From positions 174,091 to 189,567 of the forward strand of contig KI543214.1 in NCBI GenBank assembly GCA_000496215.1: a stretch of DNA of 15,477 bases, given 5' to 3'. Shown here one piece after another: positions 13,390 through 15,477 of this stretch. The DNA comes from an uncultured archaeon A07HN63 (lineage in GTDB: Archaea > Halobacteriota > Halobacteria > Halobacteriales > Haloferacaceae). Within the stretch, counting starts at the first letter, position 1; every line of letters begins with the position of its first letter. Under the pieces are notes generated by a model. The model saw only the letters and a list, made by a program, of their open reading frames with translations, had not been told where the DNA came from and searched no databases. The position numbers were made by a program, and so were the translations under genes.

Positions 13390-14102
13390 GCCAGCCAACG
13401 ACCGAAAGCGAGAGCGACACCGCTATCGAGAGCACTACCCACACTGCCGTCGACGACGCCATCACCGCGTTCCGCGATGGCGAGCCGGTGTTGATCTACG
13501 ATGACGCCGACCGTGAGGGCGAGACAGATATCGTCTACCCCGCGACCGCGGTCGACGCTGACGCCGTCGCCCGGCTCCGCAACGACGCCGGCGGACTGAT
13601 CTGTGTCGCCCTCGCCGACATGGTTGGCGAGGCGTTCGGCCTGCCGTTCCTGCAGGACGCCATCGACCACCCGGCGACGGCCGACCACGAGCTCTCGTAC
13701 GACGACCGGTCGTCGTTCTCGCTGACGGTCAATCACCGCGAGACCGACACCGGGATCACCGACCGCGACCGCGCGCTGACGATCTCGGAGCTCGGATCGG
13801 CCGCGCGCCGCGCGGCGACCGGCGCGTACGACACCGACGCGTTCGCCGCCGACTTCCGGAGTCCCGGGCACGTCAATCTCCTGCGAGCGGCCCCCAACCT
13901 GCTGGCGGATCGCGCCGGCCACACCGAACTCGGGATCGCGCTGGCCGAGGCGGCCGGCTGCCCGCCGGCGGTCGTCGTCTGTGAGATGCTCGACGACGAC
14001 ACCGGCCGGGCGCGGTCGCCGGCCGACGCCGAAGCCTACGCCGAGCGCAACGGGCTGGTCTACGTCGAAGGGCGGCGGCTCGTCGACCGGCTGGCCGGCT
14101 GA
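13386..14102 (+). CDS. ribB: 3,4-dihydroxy-2-butanone 4-phosphate synthase
   Basis: Converts ribulose 5-phosphate to 3,4-dihydroxy-2-butanone 4-phosphate plus formate, supplying the four-carbon unit of the riboflavin ring. It is a stand-alone RibB of 238 residues, about 20 longer than E. coli RibB because of an acidic N-terminal tail. Visible motifs are the acidic metal/substrate loop DDADREGETDIV (39-50), TGITDRDRALTI (122-133), FRSPGHVNLLRA (157-168) and HTELGIALAEAAG (179-191), which carries the conserved HTE. The start overlaps the frame-corrected rbkR stop by 4 bases (ATGA), so translation is probably coupled and the pair forms a riboflavin operon controlled by the upstream palindrome. 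Confidence 0.94.
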   Translation: MSQPTTESESDTAIESTTHTAVDDAITAFRDGEPVLIYDDADREGETDIVYPATAVDADAVARLRNDAGGLICVALADMVGEAFGLPFLQDAIDHPATADHELSYDDRSSFSLTVNHRETDTGITDRDRALTISELGSAARRAATGAYDTDAFAADFRSPGHVNLLRAAPNLLADRAGHTELGIALAEAAGCPPAVVVCEMLDDDTGRARSPADAEAYAERNGLVYVEGRRLVDRLAG

Positions 14103-14222
14103 ACGCGAAGGCGACCGCAGGGAGCCCTCGGTTCGCTCAAACGGCGACCGACGGGTGCCGTGAGGGCCGCAACGGGCTTACCTGTTCAGTTCTCGCGTAC
14201 GGCGCGTCCAGTGTTGCAAACT

Positions 14223-14229
14223 GTTAAGA
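14223..14229 (+). promoter_or_regulatory. TATA-like box of the branched-chain aminotransferase gene
   Basis: GTTAAGA is centred about 31 bases before the ATG at 14257. The rest of the 154-base gap after ribB (14103-14256) shows no other recognisable element. Confidence 0.4.
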
Positions 14230-14256
14230 ACTGGTAGCTGGTGGTTCACAGTACCG

Positions 14257-15198
14257 ATGGCGTTCGACGAGATGCTTGCGGCGGGCGAGATCGACACGAT
14301 CTGGAAGAACGGCGAGTTCATGGACTGGGCGGACGCCACCACGCACGTCCTCACACACGGGCTCCACTACGGAACCGGCGTCTTCGAGGGTGCTCGCGCC
14401 TACGACACCGAGAACGGCACCGCGATCTTCCGCTGGGAGGAACACCTCGAACGGTTCTTCCAGTCGGGCAAGCCGTACGATCTCGAAATCCCGTACGACG
14501 CCGATGAACTGACCGAGGCAACGCTAGAACTGCTCGACCGGCAGGATCTCCACAGCGCCTATATTCGACCGATCGCCTTCTTCGGCTACAACAGCCTCGG
14601 CGTCAGCCCCGAGGGCTGTCCGGTCGACGTGGCTATCGCCGCCTGGCCGTGGGGCACGTATCTCGGCGAGGACGCGCTGGAAAACGGGATCGACGTGATG
14701 GTCTCCTCGTGGCGCAAACACGCCTCCAGTCAGATCCCGACCAACGCGAAGACGACCGGGCTCTACGTCAACAGCCTGCTGGCCGGCGAGGAGGCCCGCA
14801 GAAACGGCTACGAGGAGGCGATCGTCCTCAACAAGGAGGGACAGGTCGCCGAAGGCCCCGGCGAGAACCTGTTTCTCGTCCGCGACGGCGAGATCTACAC
14901 GCCCGGGCTCTCACAGAGCATCCTCGACGGCATCACCCGCGATACCGTGATTACCCTCGCTCGGGAACTCGGCTACACCGTCCACGATCAGGCGACGATC
15001 AGCCGTGGCGAACTCAACACCGCCGACGAACTCTTCTTTACCGGGTCGGCCGCCGAGGTCACGCCGATCCGCAAGGTCGACAACGTCGAGATCGCTGACG
15101 GAGACCGCGGCCCCGTGACCGAGGAAATACAGTCGGCGTTCTTCGATCTTGTCGAGCGCAAAACAGACGCCCACGACGACTGGTTCAAATACGTCTGA
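14257..15198 (+). CDS. ilvE: Branched-chain amino acid aminotransferase
   Basis: Fold-type IV PLP enzyme of 313 residues that transfers the amino group between glutamate and the 2-oxo acids of Leu, Ile and Val, in the last step of their synthesis or first step of breakdown. Motifs are HGLHYGTGVFEGARAY (34-49), AYIRPIAFFG (101-110), the PLP lysine K165 in TNAKTTGLYVNSLLAGEEA, EAIVLNKEGQVAEGPGENLF (the EGPGENLF signature) and FFTGSAAEVTPIRKVD (ITPV-like phosphate-binding part). The close similarity to bacterial IlvE along the whole length rules out D-amino acid transaminase or aminodeoxychorismate lyase as better calls. It seems to be a single-gene unit with its own promoter. It ends 77 bases before the convergent histidine kinase stop. 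Confidence 0.93.
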   Translation: MAFDEMLAAGEIDTIWKNGEFMDWADATTHVLTHGLHYGTGVFEGARAYDTENGTAIFRWEEHLERFFQSGKPYDLEIPYDADELTEATLELLDRQDLHSAYIRPIAFFGYNSLGVSPEGCPVDVAIAAWPWGTYLGEDALENGIDVMVSSWRKHASSQIPTNAKTTGLYVNSLLAGEEARRNGYEEAIVLNKEGQVAEGPGENLFLVRDGEIYTPGLSQSILDGITRDTVITLARELGYTVHDQATISRGELNTADELFFTGSAAEVTPIRKVDNVEIADGDRGPVTEEIQSAFFDLVERKTDAHDDWFKYV

Positions 15199-15275
15199 TC
15201 ACGACTGGGTACCACCATCTGATTAGATCCCTTGCTGTCAGCGCTCGCGCCACGCCGGTTCCCTTCTGGCTGCTC

Positions 15276-15477
15276 TCACTCTGCCGCGTCTGTCTCTGTA
15301 TCGAGGTCCGTCAGCGTGATACTGATGATCGTGCCGTCATCAGTCTCGAAGGAGAGGTCGCCGTCCAGGGCCTCGATAGCCCACTTGAGTTGCCACAGGC
15401 CCAGCCCTCGGCCGTGTTGCAGGTGCGTTTCGGTTTCGGCGGCCAGCGAGGCGAGTTCTGAGGACGGAATCCCGGAG
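15276..15477 (-). CDS. Sensor histidine kinase, C-terminal end (partial)
   Basis: The last 66 residues of a protein that runs off the window edge. HGRGLGLWQLKWAIEALDG is the G2 box of a GHKL ATPase domain: GRGLGL binds the ATP phosphates. It is followed by the closing strands (LSFETDD, TIISITLTDL) and an acidic tail. This marks the end of a histidine kinase; in haloarchaea such kinases often carry PAS or GAF sensor domains and membrane helices upstream, none of which can be seen here. The stop is TGA at 15276-15278. A short GHKL ATPase other than a kinase cannot be ruled out. Confidence 0.75.
   Translation of the reverse strand, partial: SGIPSSELASLAAETETHLQHGRGLGLWQLKWAIEALDGDLSFETDDGTIISITLTDLDTETDAAE

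Noticed and set aside
1..15477. tRNA, rRNA, insertion sequence, integrase, toxin-antitoxin or defence genes
   Set aside because: None of these could be recognised; every sizeable region is accounted for by ordinary chromosomal genes, and no gap without a gene exceeds 300 bases.

Overview
The window looks like chromosome of a halophilic archaeon (class Halobacteria). The coding sequence is GC-rich, the proteins are strongly acidic, and the families are typical of the group: MinD4-like ATPase, RbkR, archaeal RibB and ArgS, and a GvpD-free set of small haloarchaeal membrane proteins. Most genes have an AT-rich TATA-like box centred about 26-33 bases upstream of the start codon, as expected for leaderless haloarchaeal transcripts. 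I cannot assign a genus from sequence alone.

Layout. 1-1830: a winged-helix regulator (+) converges on an NDH-2-like flavoprotein dehydrogenase (-). 1880-3130: a two-gene pyrimidine nucleoside salvage operon (-), cytidine deaminase then uridine phosphorylase, with a 4-base overlap. 3272-4095: three small membrane proteins (+). 4116-4694: a GNAT acetyltransferase (-). 4834-5492: a membrane-anchored protein (+) whose cytoplasmic part is a nearly perfect four-residue repeat. 5538-6050: a four-helix membrane protein (-). 6138-7744: an unusual protein (-) that is essentially eight helix-turn-helix units in a row. 7867-8553: a membrane-bound YdjM-like predicted hydrolase (-). 8706-10553: a MinD4-like polarity ATPase (+) with a very long acidic tail and a C-terminal membrane-targeting helix, followed by a 35-residue single-helix membrane microprotein. 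10732-12486: arginyl-tRNA synthetase (-). 12683-14102: rbkR-ribB (+), the archaeal riboflavin/FMN module, with a perfect palindrome just upstream of the rbkR promoter. 14257-15198: branched-chain aminotransferase (+). 15276-end: the C-terminus of a sensor histidine kinase (-).

Functional links. cdd and udp act consecutively: cytidine to uridine to uracil plus ribose-1-phosphate. RbkR (regulator plus CTP-dependent riboflavin kinase) and RibB (first step of the ribulose-5-phosphate branch) belong to the same cofactor pathway. The flavin they make is used by the NDH-2-like enzyme, though there is no evidence of co-regulation. The MinD-like ATPase may be coupled to its microprotein neighbour.

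Quality warning. Four genes (NDH-2-like, tetrad-repeat protein, HTH array, rbkR 3' end) contain five apparent frameshifts in about 15 kb. In each case the homologous reading continues in another frame with no further decay. That pattern points to indel errors in the underlying assembly at least as strongly as to real pseudogenes. The most novel items are the octuple HTH array and the period-4 membrane coil.
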